DNA from: JAXGXJ01 sp963816155
Lineage (GTDB): Bacteria > Actinomycetota > Thermoleophilia > RBG-16-64-13
Direction: 5' to 3'
NCBI GenBank assembly: GCA_963816155.1
Contig: CAWFJE010000011.1
Coordinates: forward strand, 186,001-250,000
DNA: 64,000 nt
Of this stretch, positions 1 through 8,656 are shown piece after piece. The position numbers and the translations under genes were made by a program. Each line of letters opens with the position of its first letter. Positions within the stretch are counted from its first letter, which is position 1. The notes under the pieces are model-generated. The model did no database searches, was not told the DNA's origin, and was given only the letters and a program-made list of their open reading frames with translations.

Positions 1-87
1 CACATACCCGTGCCCGGCTACCCCCCGATGAAAATGAGCAGCCACCGATAGTGCTCGTGGCCGGAGGGCGCCAAGGGCGCATGCGTG

Positions 88-1119
88 CTACACCTCTTCG
101 CCTGGTGCCGGCGCGGAGGGCCGCCCAACCGGCACTGGGAACGGTTTGGCGAAGTGACAGGCCGCTTGGTGTCCACCGGCCACTTCGGCAAGCGGCGGTT
201 CCTCATCGCTACAGATAGGGAACTCCGCGATGGGGCAACGGGTGTGAAAACGGCACCCGCTGGGCGGGTCGATGGGGCTGGGGACGTCCCCCTTCAGGAT
301 TATGCGGTTACGTTGCCGCTGTTTCTCCGGGTCGGGCACAGGGGCTGCGGAAAGGAGCGACTGCGTGTAGGGATGATGGGGAGTGTTGTAGACCTCTCGC
401 CAACCGCCCAGTTCCACGATCTTCCCCAGGTACATCACGGCCACGCGGTCGCATATGTGGCGGATGACGGCCAGGTCGTGGGCTATGAAGAGATAGGTGA
501 GGCCGAACTGCTCCTGCAGATCCTCGAGGAGGTTGATGATCTGGGCCTGTATGGATACGTCCAAAGCCGACACAGGCTCGTCGCACACCACCATCCTTGG
601 ACGGAGCATGAGCGCACGGGCGATGCCCACCCTCTGCCTCTGACCGCCGGAGAACTCGTGCGGATAGCGGTGGATGTGCTCGGGATTCAAGCCCACCACC
701 TCGAGCATCTCCTTGGACCGTTTCTCCCGCTCCCTGCGACTGCCGATGCCGTGGATGACAAGGGGCTCCGACATGATCTCCCCGAAGGTCATGCGCGGGT
801 TGAGCGAGGCATACGGATCCTGGAAGATGAACTGCACGTCGCGGCGAAAAGCCTTGAGTCTACTTCCCTTCAGGGCCCTGACGTCAGTACCCTCAAAATG
901 GACCGTGCCTGCCGTAGGTTCCAGAAGACGGATTATGCATCGGCCCGTCGTCGATTTCCCGCAGCCCGATTCGCCTACGAGGCCGAGGGTCTCACCTTGA
1001 GCGACCGAGAATGTGACGTCGTCCACCGCCTTGACCGTGTCTCCCAGGCGCGAGAAGATCACGCCCTTGCTGACAGGGAAGTGCTTGGTGAGCTTCTCCA
1101 CTTCCAGCAGCGCGCTCAA
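88..1119 (-). CDS. oppF: Oligopeptide/dipeptide ABC transporter ATP-binding protein (OppF/DppF type)
   Basis: This 343-residue cytoplasmic ATPase is one of the two nucleotide-binding subunits that power peptide import. The Walker A motif GESGCGKST lies near residue 50, the signature SGGQRQR near 158, and Walker B (MVVCDEP) near 176 with the H-loop histidine after it. The C-terminal part holds the oligopeptide-transporter domain with the cysteine-containing CRFHTRCP stretch typical of the family. Its start overlaps the stop of the OppD-type gene by 4 bases, and it is the last gene of a five-gene operon. Peptide specificity (di- versus oligopeptide, or nickel) cannot be read from the sequence. 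The family is certain; the symbol is the conventional choice. Confidence 0.93.
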   Translation of the reverse strand: MSALLEVEKLTKHFPVSKGVIFSRLGDTVKAVDDVTFSVAQGETLGLVGESGCGKSTTGRCIIRLLEPTAGTVHFEGTDVRALKGSRLKAFRRDVQFIFQDPYASLNPRMTFGEIMSEPLVIHGIGSRREREKRSKEMLEVVGLNPEHIHRYPHEFSGGQRQRVGIARALMLRPRMVVCDEPVSALDVSIQAQIINLLEDLQEQFGLTYLFIAHDLAVIRHICDRVAVMYLGKIVELGGWREVYNTPHHPYTQSLLSAAPVPDPEKQRQRNRIILKGDVPSPIDPPSGCRFHTRCPIAEFPICSDEEPPLAEVAGGHQAACHFAKPFPVPVGRPSAPAPGEEV

Positions 1120-2165
1120 GTCTCATCTCCCGAGAGGGTGCCAGAAGGGGCATCCCCGTGGCCGCCACGGCCCTCGAATCGAGCGATGAAGTCCGCTTCT
1201 CCGGCAAAATGGCAGGAGGAGTAGTGCTCGGAATCCACCTCCACCAAGGGAGGCGCTTGGACGAGGCACAACGGCTGCGCGTAGGTGCATCGGGGACTGA
1301 AGGCGCAACCCGTGGGCAGATTGATGAGGCTGGGAGGCTGCCCCTTGATGGGCGAGAGCGCACCCTTGTCTTCCACATCGTGGCGCGGCAGACTCTCGAG
1401 CAGCCCCCAGGTATACGGATGTATGGGTCTGTAGAAGACATCGTCGGCCCGACCGAACTCGACCGGTTTGCCCCCGTACATCACGAGGATATGGTCGGCC
1501 ATATCCGCGACCACACCCAGATCGTGCGTGATCATGATGATGGCTGAATCGGTGCGCTTCTGTATCTCTTCCATCAATTCCAGGATCTGCGCCTGGATGG
1601 TGACGTCCAGGGCTGTGGTGGGCTCATCGGCGATGAGGATGTCAGGACCGCACGCCAAGGCCATCGCGATCATCGCACGCTGGCGCATGCCCCCCGAAAA
1701 CTCGTGGGGATAATTGCGTGCCCTCTCCTCTGCCTGCGGGATGCCCACTTGATCCAAGAGTTCCACGGCGGCGGTCCAGGCATCGGCCTTGCTCAGGTCC
1801 TTGTGGATGCGGAGCGGCTCCGCTATCTGCTTGCCGATGCGATACACGGGATTGAGCGCCGTCATGGGGTCTTGGAAGATCATCGCTATGCGGTTGCCGC
1901 GGAGGGCTCGCTGGTCCTTCTCGCTCATGGCCAGGATGCTCTCACCCTTGAAGCGGATATCACCGCTCACCACTTTGCCAGGGGGTTCAGGGACCAAGCG
2001 CATGATGGAAAGCGCGGTGACCGACTTCCCTGACCCAGATTCCCCCACCACCCCCAGAGTCCGACCTTGTTCCAGCGTGAAACTCACCCCGTCGACGGCC
2101 CTTACCACGCCGTCGCGCGTGAAGAAGTGCATATGCAGATCGTCCAGTTCTAGAAGCGGGGGCAC
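1116..2165 (-). CDS. oppD: Oligopeptide/dipeptide ABC transporter ATP-binding protein (OppD/DppD type)
   Basis: This 349-residue protein is the second ATPase of the peptide importer. It has Walker A (GESGSGKSV, near residue 40), the family-specific signature FSGGMRQR near 158 and Walker B DILIADEP near 178, then the oligopeptide C-terminal domain with CAFSPRC. It starts 3 bases after the OppC-type permease stop and overlaps oppF by 4 bases, consistent with translational coupling of the two unequal ATPase subunits. No key residue is missing. Confidence 0.93.
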   Translation of the reverse strand: MPPLLELDDLHMHFFTRDGVVRAVDGVSFTLEQGRTLGVVGESGSGKSVTALSIMRLVPEPPGKVVSGDIRFKGESILAMSEKDQRALRGNRIAMIFQDPMTALNPVYRIGKQIAEPLRIHKDLSKADAWTAAVELLDQVGIPQAEERARNYPHEFSGGMRQRAMIAMALACGPDILIADEPTTALDVTIQAQILELMEEIQKRTDSAIIMITHDLGVVADMADHILVMYGGKPVEFGRADDVFYRPIHPYTWGLLESLPRHDVEDKGALSPIKGQPPSLINLPTGCAFSPRCTYAQPLCLVQAPPLVEVDSEHYSSCHFAGEADFIARFEGRGGHGDAPSGTLSGDET

Positions 2166-2168
2166 AGA

Positions 2169-3134
2169 CTACTCCTTCAGCTTGACGTCCAGGGCATCAC
2201 GGAGACCGTCGCCCAAGAGGACGAACGCGAGAACAGTCGTGAGGATGGCGAGACCGGGATAGATCATCAGCCAAGGCGCCGTGAACATATAGGCGCGCGC
2301 ATCGGACAACATGAGGCCCCAGGAGGGCTGCGGGGGCTGCACACCCATCCCCAGGAAGCTCAAGGCGGCCTCGGTCAGGATGGCACCCCCTATGCTCATG
2401 GTCGCGTAGACGATGATCGGGGAGATGGAATTGGGCATGAGGTGGCGGGAGAGGATGCGCGTCGTGGACGCTCCCATAGCCCGGGCTGCGTCGACGTACT
2501 CGTTCTTCTTGATCCCCAGTATGGAGCTTCGGAACACCCGGGCGATGCTTGGCCACCCAAGTATCCCGATGGCTATGAAGACGTTCTGGAAGCCCTTCCC
2601 CATGACCGCGATGAGGGCGACCGCGAAGAGTATGTAGGGAAAAGCGAAGAAGACGTCGGCGGTACGCATGATGAGGCTGTCCCACACGCCCCCGTAGTAG
2701 GCCGCAATGGCCCCCGTCACCAAGCCGATCACCACCATGATGAACACCGCCACCACACCCACGACCAGAGAGACCCTGGAGCCGTACACAATGCGTGAAG
2801 CTATGTCCCGCCCCAGCTTGTCTGTTCCGAAGGGATGGTCGAGCGAGGGGGGCTGAAGGCTCTCCTCAGCCACGGTGGTGGTGTCGATCGCGATGGGATC
2901 GCCCAACCAGTAGGGGGCCCAAAGATCGGCCGTGATCGCGATCAGCACCACGATGATGATCCAGATGAGTCCGGCCACAGCCAGCTTGTTCTTGCGCAGA
3001 CGCCGGATCGCGTCGGCCCGTAGCGTGCGGCCCTTGCCGGTGAAGGTTTCCAGGTCACCTATGGCGATGTCGGCCGGGCCACCGTCCGGCGTGGAGACCG
3101 GCGCGGGGATGGGCTCGTGAGGATCTCTAGGCAT
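2169..3134 (-). CDS. oppC: Oligopeptide ABC transporter permease (OppC/DppC type)
   Basis: This 321-residue inner-membrane permease has about six membrane segments. A long polar N-terminal tail (about 50 residues) precedes the first segment, as is usual for OppC/DppC. The coupling EAA-loop region reads roughly EYVDAARAMGAS near residues 215-226, where it contacts the ATPases. The C-terminal half carries the AALSFLGMGVQPP stretch that typifies the family. It lies between the OppB-type permease (8 bases upstream) and the OppD ATPase (3 bases downstream). Confidence 0.93.
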   Translation of the reverse strand: MPRDPHEPIPAPVSTPDGGPADIAIGDLETFTGKGRTLRADAIRRLRKNKLAVAGLIWIIIVVLIAITADLWAPYWLGDPIAIDTTTVAEESLQPPSLDHPFGTDKLGRDIASRIVYGSRVSLVVGVVAVFIMVVIGLVTGAIAAYYGGVWDSLIMRTADVFFAFPYILFAVALIAVMGKGFQNVFIAIGILGWPSIARVFRSSILGIKKNEYVDAARAMGASTTRILSRHLMPNSISPIIVYATMSIGGAILTEAALSFLGMGVQPPQPSWGLMLSDARAYMFTAPWLMIYPGLAILTTVLAFVLLGDGLRDALDVKLKE

Positions 3135-3142
3135 GTGTCACC

Positions 3143-4114
3143 TTACGCCTGTTCATGCCCGTAGCGGATGCGCGGATCCAGGAACGCATAGCTGATGTCC
3201 ACCAGCAGATTGATGATCATGACAAGGATCACGATGATGATCGTCCCCCCCATGACTATGGGCCAGTCGCGCTGGCCGATGGCCAGGTACATCTCATAGC
3301 CGATCCCCGGCCAGTTGAAGACCGTCTCCGTCAGTATGGTGCCTCCTATCATGGCCCCCAGGTCAAGACCCAGGAAGGTGACCACAGGAATCATGGCGTT
3401 CTTCATAGCGTGCCCGGCGATGACCCGCCGGTAGGAGAGCCCTTTCGCCGAAGCTGTGCGGATGTAGTCCTGGCCGGTGACCTCCAGCAGTTGGCTGCGC
3501 TGGATGCGGGCGCAATAGGCCGTGGACACAGCCGCCAAGGTGACCGCCGGGAGGATGATGTGCAGGGTAGTGGGAAACTCGCGCGACGTCATGCCCGACA
3601 CCGGTAGATACGGCAACCCCCATTGTTTGAACTTGATGCCGAACAGGATCTGGAGAAGCATGCCCAACCAGAACACCGGCACCGACACCAGCACGGAGGT
3701 GCTGAGAGTCACGAGGACATCCCAGAAAGAGTAGCGCTTGATGGCCGATATGATCCCTGCTGAGATGCCGAAGATCATCTCGATGATGATGGCCGCCAGC
3801 GCGAGCTTGATCGTGTTGGGCAGTTTCTGAAGAAGGATCTCGGAGACCGAGCGACCCTTCTGATACGAGTCGCCCAGATCGCCTTGAAGCAGATCACCCA
3901 TGTAGTGGAAGTACTGAACGATCAGGGGATCGTCCAACCCGTATCTCTCGACAACCTGGTCGTAGAGTTCCTGAGAGATGGCCTTCTCGCCGGTGATCAT
4001 CTTCACAGGGTCGCCCGGCAGAACGCCCGGAGCGCGTAGGACGAAGAGGATGATGGTGACCCCTATGAACACGGGGATCATCTGAAGGACGCGGCGGAGG
4101 ATATAGCCGATCAT
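3143..4114 (-). CDS. oppB: Oligopeptide ABC transporter permease (OppB/DppB type)
   Basis: This is the other membrane subunit of the peptide importer, about 323 residues from the ATG at 4114 (MIGYILRRVLQ), the usual family N-terminus. A longer in-frame start at 4165 would add 17 residues that look non-native, so I rejected it. The protein has an N-terminal membrane segment, a periplasmic-side loop carrying GLDDPLIVQY, and five further segments; the EAA loop near QDYIRTASAKGLSYRRV contacts the ATPases. The binding-protein gene is upstream with a strong hairpin in the 119-base spacer, which probably sets lower expression of the permeases than of the binding protein. Confidence 0.92.
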   Translation of the reverse strand: MIGYILRRVLQMIPVFIGVTIILFVLRAPGVLPGDPVKMITGEKAISQELYDQVVERYGLDDPLIVQYFHYMGDLLQGDLGDSYQKGRSVSEILLQKLPNTIKLALAAIIIEMIFGISAGIISAIKRYSFWDVLVTLSTSVLVSVPVFWLGMLLQILFGIKFKQWGLPYLPVSGMTSREFPTTLHIILPAVTLAAVSTAYCARIQRSQLLEVTGQDYIRTASAKGLSYRRVIAGHAMKNAMIPVVTFLGLDLGAMIGGTILTETVFNWPGIGYEMYLAIGQRDWPIVMGGTIIIVILVMIINLLVDISYAFLDPRIRYGHEQA

Positions 4115-4147
4115 GCAGCGGCCTTCGTACCCTCGGCAGCAGAAGCC

Positions 4148-4185
4148 GGGGCGGTGGAGCGCCACATTTGGCGCCCCACCGCCCC
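4148..4185 (-). other. Intergenic RNA hairpin between oppA and oppB
   Basis: An inverted repeat of 10 bp plus 6 bp encloses a four-base loop. On the plus strand one A-C mismatch interrupts the stem, but on the transcribed minus strand the same position becomes a G-U wobble, giving a continuous stem of about 17 bp. No U-run follows, so it is not a normal intrinsic terminator. The position after the binding-protein gene matches stabilising or processing hairpins known from other binding-protein-dependent operons. Function is inferred. Confidence 0.65.
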
Positions 4186-4233
4186 CACCTCGATTCGCCT
4201 GCTAGTCACCGCTGGATGAGACTAGACGGAGCT

Positions 4234-5892
4234 TCACTCAGCAGGTTCGATCCAAACGGCCGCGAGGTCCACGTAGCTCATCGGGCTGTATACGAAGCCG
4301 TGGATCCGGTCGGAACCAACGTGCTGGTGAGCGTAGAACAGCATGGGAGCAACCGGGGCATCTTCGCCGATGGTCCTCTCCATCTCCTGGTACTTGGCGA
4401 TCCTTGCGTCGGTATCAGCAGTGGCCCGAGCGTCGAGGATCCCCTGGTCGATAGCCGGGTTGTTGTAGAAGGAGTGGTTATCGAGGCTGTCGCTCTGGAA
4501 CAGCGGTGCGATCCAGTTGTCCATGATTGGGTAGTCGCTGGACCAACCCAGGCGACCAAGTTGGAAGTCCTTGGCGTCCATCTGGTCGAGCCACTGAGCC
4601 CATTCCACGCCCTCGAGCACCGAAGTGATGCCGATGGCTTTCAGGTCGGCCTGCACCAGAGCGAACACGTCCTCGTGTCCCACACCGCTGTTGAAACCGA
4701 TCCTGAGTTCGGATAGCCCCTCGCCACCGGGGAAGCCGGCAGCCTCGAGATACTTCTTGGCCTCCTCCACGTCGTACTTGGAGTAGGGCCACTGATCGGC
4801 AGTGAAGCCGGCGATCCCCGGCGGGACGATGCCGGTGGCCGGTATACGAACACCCTCATATATGGTGTCGGCGATGGCCTGCCGGTTGATGGCCAGGGAG
4901 ATCGCCTTGCGCAGGTCGGCGTTCTGCAGCAGCTCATCCGTGAGGTTGTATACGCAGTAGTAGGTGGAGATCTCCGGTCCGGTGAGAACCTGCTTGCCCG
5001 GCTCGATTGTGTAGCCGTCCGCGCTCACGCCGTACTCGGCCTTCGACGCCTCGATCTGACCGGAAGGTATCTGGGTGAAATCGAGGTTGCCGGCCTTGAA
5101 TTCCAAGAAGGCGGTCTCGTAGTCTTTGAAGATCTTGAAGTCGACGCCGTCCAAGTAGGATTTCTGGCCCGTGTAGTCCTCGAAACGGACCACCTGGATC
5201 AATTGGTCGTGCTGCCACGGCTCCGCCATCATGAAGGGCCCGTTGCCGATAGGCATATCGTGGAAGGCCACGGGATCCTTGTCGACTTCCTCTTTGGGCA
5301 CCGGGCCCAAAGACGGATGTCCCACGACGAACTCAAAGTCGCCGTACCCGTAATCCAAAGTCACTTCGAGCGTCTTGTCGTCTACCGCCTTGAGACCCTC
5401 CATCTCGGTGGCGGTACCGTCCTGCATGGCCGCCCAGCCCTTGACTGCAGAGAGGTGGTAGGCGATCTCGCCCTCGTTGGCCGGGTTACAGATGCGCTCC
5501 CAGGCGTATTTGAAGTCGGCCGCCGTAACGGCGCGACCGTTGTGGAACTTGCTGTCGCCCAAGTGGAAGGTCCAGACGGAGGCGTCGTCGTTGGCCTCCC
5601 AGGTCTCAGCTACCGCCGGGACGATCTCTGAGGTTATGGGGTCGAACGCCACCAAGCTGTCGAAAAGCTCCTCGACGACCTTGATGCCTTCCGACTCCTG
5701 AGCGTTCCACGGGTCGATCGCGGTCGGCTCAGTGATGTAGAAACTGAAAATGCCACCCTCGACGGCGTCCCCATTTGAAGACGTCGACCCTTCGTCGTCG
5801 CCCCCGCAGGCGCTCACGGCGAAAAGCACACCCCCGAGTATCAAGGCGAGAACCACATACAGCAAGACGTGTTTGCGCAGATTCAAGACCAT
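4234..5892 (-). CDS. oppA: Peptide ABC transporter substrate-binding lipoprotein (OppA/DppA family, SBP_bac_5)
   Basis: This protein of about 550 residues is the extracytoplasmic receptor of the adjacent importer. The N-terminus is a lipoprotein signal: positive residues, a hydrophobic stretch and a lipobox ending ..VSAC at about residue 29, followed by GGDD. The rest matches the SBP_bac_5 fold, with IDPWNAQESEG near the start of the mature protein and late repeats typical of peptide-binding proteins. Start choice is unclear: the AAGGAGG ribosome site lies only one base from the ATG at 5892 but 7 bases from an in-frame TTG at 5886, so translation may really begin there. It is the first gene of the opp operon. 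Confidence 0.92.
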   Translation of the reverse strand: MVLNLRKHVLLYVVLALILGGVLFAVSACGGDDEGSTSSNGDAVEGGIFSFYITEPTAIDPWNAQESEGIKVVEELFDSLVAFDPITSEIVPAVAETWEANDDASVWTFHLGDSKFHNGRAVTAADFKYAWERICNPANEGEIAYHLSAVKGWAAMQDGTATEMEGLKAVDDKTLEVTLDYGYGDFEFVVGHPSLGPVPKEEVDKDPVAFHDMPIGNGPFMMAEPWQHDQLIQVVRFEDYTGQKSYLDGVDFKIFKDYETAFLEFKAGNLDFTQIPSGQIEASKAEYGVSADGYTIEPGKQVLTGPEISTYYCVYNLTDELLQNADLRKAISLAINRQAIADTIYEGVRIPATGIVPPGIAGFTADQWPYSKYDVEEAKKYLEAAGFPGGEGLSELRIGFNSGVGHEDVFALVQADLKAIGITSVLEGVEWAQWLDQMDAKDFQLGRLGWSSDYPIMDNWIAPLFQSDSLDNHSFYNNPAIDQGILDARATADTDARIAKYQEMERTIGEDAPVAPMLFYAHQHVGSDRIHGFVYSPMSYVDLAAVWIEPAE

Positions 5893-6005
5893 CCCTCCTT
5901 AGCTTCGGGTCACAACCCCAGTACAGGTCGTCAACGGTCCCTGCTTCTCTGCACCACCTCCTCCTGACGCTGTGCATCCGGGGCGAAGTGCCGGTGCACC
6001 CTTTT

Positions 6006-6224
6006 TCAGATCAAATAGACCAAGGCAATGGAGACAACAAAGAAGGCCACCGCACATCCCACGGTGAGCCTATCGAGGTTCTTCTGGACCACGCCGCTAC
6101 CTCCGAAGGCTCCCGACCCTCCGAACGTGGTCGCCAGACCCGCGTCTTTGCCCGAGTGCAGAAATATGAGAAGCAGAAGAGCTATGCCCAGGATGCTATC
6201 GAGCGCAACTAGAACGTACGTCAC
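6006..6224 (-). CDS. secG: Preprotein translocase subunit SecG
   Basis: This 72-residue inner-membrane protein has two hydrophobic segments (about 1-22 and 52-72) joined by the SecG signature loop LHSGKDAGLATTFGG. It is the accessory subunit of the SecYEG protein-export channel. It starts with GTG, preceded by AGAGG. The location just after the gap-pgk-tpiA-gpmI glycolytic block is the usual Gram-positive arrangement and supports the call. Confidence 0.9.
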   Translation of the reverse strand: MTYVLVALDSILGIALLLLIFLHSGKDAGLATTFGGSGAFGGSGVVQKNLDRLTVGCAVAFFVVSIALVYLI

Positions 6225-6322
6225 AGGAAGCTACCTCTTTTGTTGTACAGGTTTGAGCGTGTATCGACTGTATTAAACACGAACAATAGCATCCCTGCCC
6301 GCATCTTGCATACGCAGGGCTC

Positions 6323-7876
6323 CTATTCACGCTGGCAGAGCGAGCGTCCCGTCATTTCCGGCGGCGTCTCCAAGCCGAGGAAGCAGAGCAGGGTCGGAGC
6401 CAAGTCGGAGAGCCCCGCCCCCTCTCTCGGAGCACCGTCCTCGCCTATCACGATGAGTGGCACCGGATTGGTGGTGTGGGCCGTGTCGATAGAGCCGTCA
6501 GCTTCCACCATGTGTTCGGCGTTGCCGTGGTCTGCAGTGATCAGCACCTTCGCTCCCAATGGTAGCAGTACCTCCAAGACCTTTCCCAGGCAGGTGTCGA
6601 CGTGCTCGATGGCTTCGATGGTTGCACTGAGGTTCCCCGTATGGCCGACCATGTCCGGGTTGGCGAAATTTAGTACGACAAGAGCTGGTGGATCATCGCG
6701 AATGGTCTCAGCCAAGCAGGAGGCGACCTCATACGCGCTCATAGCCGGCCGTTGGTCATATGTGGCCACATCCTTCTGAGACGGGACCAGCCGTCTCGTT
6801 TCGCCCGGGAAAGGCTGCTCCCGCCCGCCGTTGAAGAAGAAGGTCACGTGCGCGTACTTCTCAGTCTCAGCGATGTGGAGTTGAGACAAGCCCGCGGCGG
6901 AGACCACCTCGGCAAGAACGTTGCGCGGCTCCTCCTTGGGGAAGGCTGAAGCCAGACCGAGTGTGGGGTCGTACTCGGTCATGCCGGCCAGGGCGATGCG
7001 AGGCGGAGCACCCCCCCTGTCGAAGCCCTCGAACGCGGGCTGGGTCAAAGCGGCGCAGAGCTCGCGTGCCCGATCGGGGCGAAAGTTGAAGAAGAACACG
7101 GCGTCCCCATCCGCGATGCGCGATCCCGCTCCATCTCCCACCACCGTGGGCAGGATGAATTCGTCCGTCTCGCCCCGTGCGTACGCCTCCCGTATGGCGG
7201 ACAATCCGTCAGGCGCGTGGAGGCCCCGTCCATGCACGAGCGCGTCGTAGGCCAGCTTGACCCGGTCCCAGCGACGGTCGCGATCCATGGCGTAGTAGCG
7301 CCCGGAGACGGTGGCCACGGCGCCCAGCGCCTCTGTGCTCAGAAAGCTCTCGAATTCAAGCATGTACTGCTCGCCGGCGAGCGGCGATGTATCGCGGCCG
7401 TCTGTGAAGGCGTGGATGAACAGACGGACGACCCCGCGCTCGCGCGCCATGCGCACGAGCGCACGCAGGTGGCCCAAAGACGAGTGGACACCCGCGTCCG
7501 AGAAGAGACCCATGAGATGAAGGGCGCCACCTCGTTCAACGGCTTCGTCCATGAGACCCGTGATGACGGGGTTGGCGAAGAACGACCCGTCTTGCACGGC
7601 GACGTTGATGCGCGTCAGATCCTGATAGATGACCCTACCCGAGCCGATAGTGAGATGGCCGACCTCCGAGTTCCCCATCACCCCCCGAGGCAACCCCACT
7701 GCCTCTCCGCTGGCGGACAGCAGTACGTGCGGATGGCGAGCCCAGAGACGGTCCCACACCGGAGTCCTGGCCAGCGAGATGGCGTTGCCCGGTCCCGCTG
7801 GGGCATTCCCCCAACCATCCAGGATGATGAGTGCCGCCCGCCGAACGGCGGTGCCGACAGGCTTCGCGGCCATCAC
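6323..7876 (-). CDS. gpmI: 2,3-bisphosphoglycerate-independent phosphoglycerate mutase
   Basis: This 517-residue cytoplasmic metalloenzyme interconverts 3- and 2-phosphoglycerate. The alkaline-phosphatase-superfamily core is visible: an N-terminal LIILDGWG metal aspartate, the nucleophile serine in MGNSEVGH, the DGRDTSP substrate loop, and the C-terminal TADHGNAEHM and DTAHTTNPVP metal ligands. The GTG start overlaps the tpiA stop by 4 bases (GTGA). Its product, 2-phosphoglycerate, is the substrate of the 2-phosphoglycerate kinase encoded at 50484-51494, a possible metabolic link within this window. Confidence 0.96.
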   Translation of the reverse strand: MMAAKPVGTAVRRAALIILDGWGNAPAGPGNAISLARTPVWDRLWARHPHVLLSASGEAVGLPRGVMGNSEVGHLTIGSGRVIYQDLTRINVAVQDGSFFANPVITGLMDEAVERGGALHLMGLFSDAGVHSSLGHLRALVRMARERGVVRLFIHAFTDGRDTSPLAGEQYMLEFESFLSTEALGAVATVSGRYYAMDRDRRWDRVKLAYDALVHGRGLHAPDGLSAIREAYARGETDEFILPTVVGDGAGSRIADGDAVFFFNFRPDRARELCAALTQPAFEGFDRGGAPPRIALAGMTEYDPTLGLASAFPKEEPRNVLAEVVSAAGLSQLHIAETEKYAHVTFFFNGGREQPFPGETRRLVPSQKDVATYDQRPAMSAYEVASCLAETIRDDPPALVVLNFANPDMVGHTGNLSATIEAIEHVDTCLGKVLEVLLPLGAKVLITADHGNAEHMVEADGSIDTAHTTNPVPLIVIGEDGAPREGAGLSDLAPTLLCFLGLETPPEMTGRSLCQRE

Positions 7877-8652
7877 CCCAAGCCCTCACGGAAGCGCACG
7901 ATGCGACTGAACGAATCCACGTCCAGGCTGGCCCCGCCGACGAGAACCCCATCGATGTCCGGTCCGGCCATGAGCGCGTCGATATTGTCCGCCTTCACGC
8001 TGCCGCCGTAGAGCACCCGTGCCTGCTGGGCCGCGTCGGGTCCCAGAGCCCTTCCCACCTCCTGGCGGATGAAGGCCGCAGCCTCCTGCGCGATCTCTGG
8101 GGTCGCGGTCTTGCCTGTGCCGATGGCCCAGATGGGCTCGTATGCGATGGCGACCAGCCCTGCCTCTTCGTCACTCACGGACGTCAGACCGACAGGGACC
8201 TGGGTGGAGAGGATCTCCTCGGTAAGACCGGTGGCGCGCTCGTGGTCTGTCTCCCCGACGCACATGATGGGCAGGAGACCATGGTCGAGAGCTGCCCTCA
8301 CCTTCTTGGCCACCCAACCGTCCGTCTCGCCGAAGAACTGTCGGCGCTCAGAATGGCCCACGATCACCGCCGCCACTCCAAGGGCGGCCAGCGCAGCCGG
8401 GGAGACTTCTCCGGTGTAGGCCCCCTCCACCTCCCAGAACATGTCTTGGGCCGCTACCTTGATGCTCGTGCCTGCCAAAGCTTCGATGGCTGCGCAGAGT
8501 CCCAAAAGCGTTGGAGCCACCAGTACGTCGCGGTCTGTCTCAGGGCCGATGGCCCCGGCCAGTTCTGCCACGAATGCCGCGCCTTCAGCGCTGGTCTTGT
8601 ACATCTTCCAGTTGCCGACCATGAGGGGACGGCGTAGTCTCCCGCCGGTCAA
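7873..8652 (-). CDS. tpiA: Triosephosphate isomerase
   Basis: This 259-residue TIM-barrel enzyme interconverts dihydroxyacetone phosphate and glyceraldehyde 3-phosphate. The catalytic landmarks are all present: NWKMYK (lysine), VIVGHSERR (histidine) and AYEPIWAIGTG (glutamate and phosphate loop). The start is TTG, four bases after the pgk stop, and the end overlaps gpmI. It belongs to the co-transcribed gap-pgk-tpiA-gpmI block. Confidence 0.96.
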   Translation of the reverse strand: MTGGRLRRPLMVGNWKMYKTSAEGAAFVAELAGAIGPETDRDVLVAPTLLGLCAAIEALAGTSIKVAAQDMFWEVEGAYTGEVSPAALAALGVAAVIVGHSERRQFFGETDGWVAKKVRAALDHGLLPIMCVGETDHERATGLTEEILSTQVPVGLTSVSDEEAGLVAIAYEPIWAIGTGKTATPEIAQEAAAFIRQEVGRALGPDAAQQARVLYGGSVKADNIDALMAGPDIDGVLVGGASLDVDSFSRIVRFREGLG

Positions 8653-8656
8653 CGAC

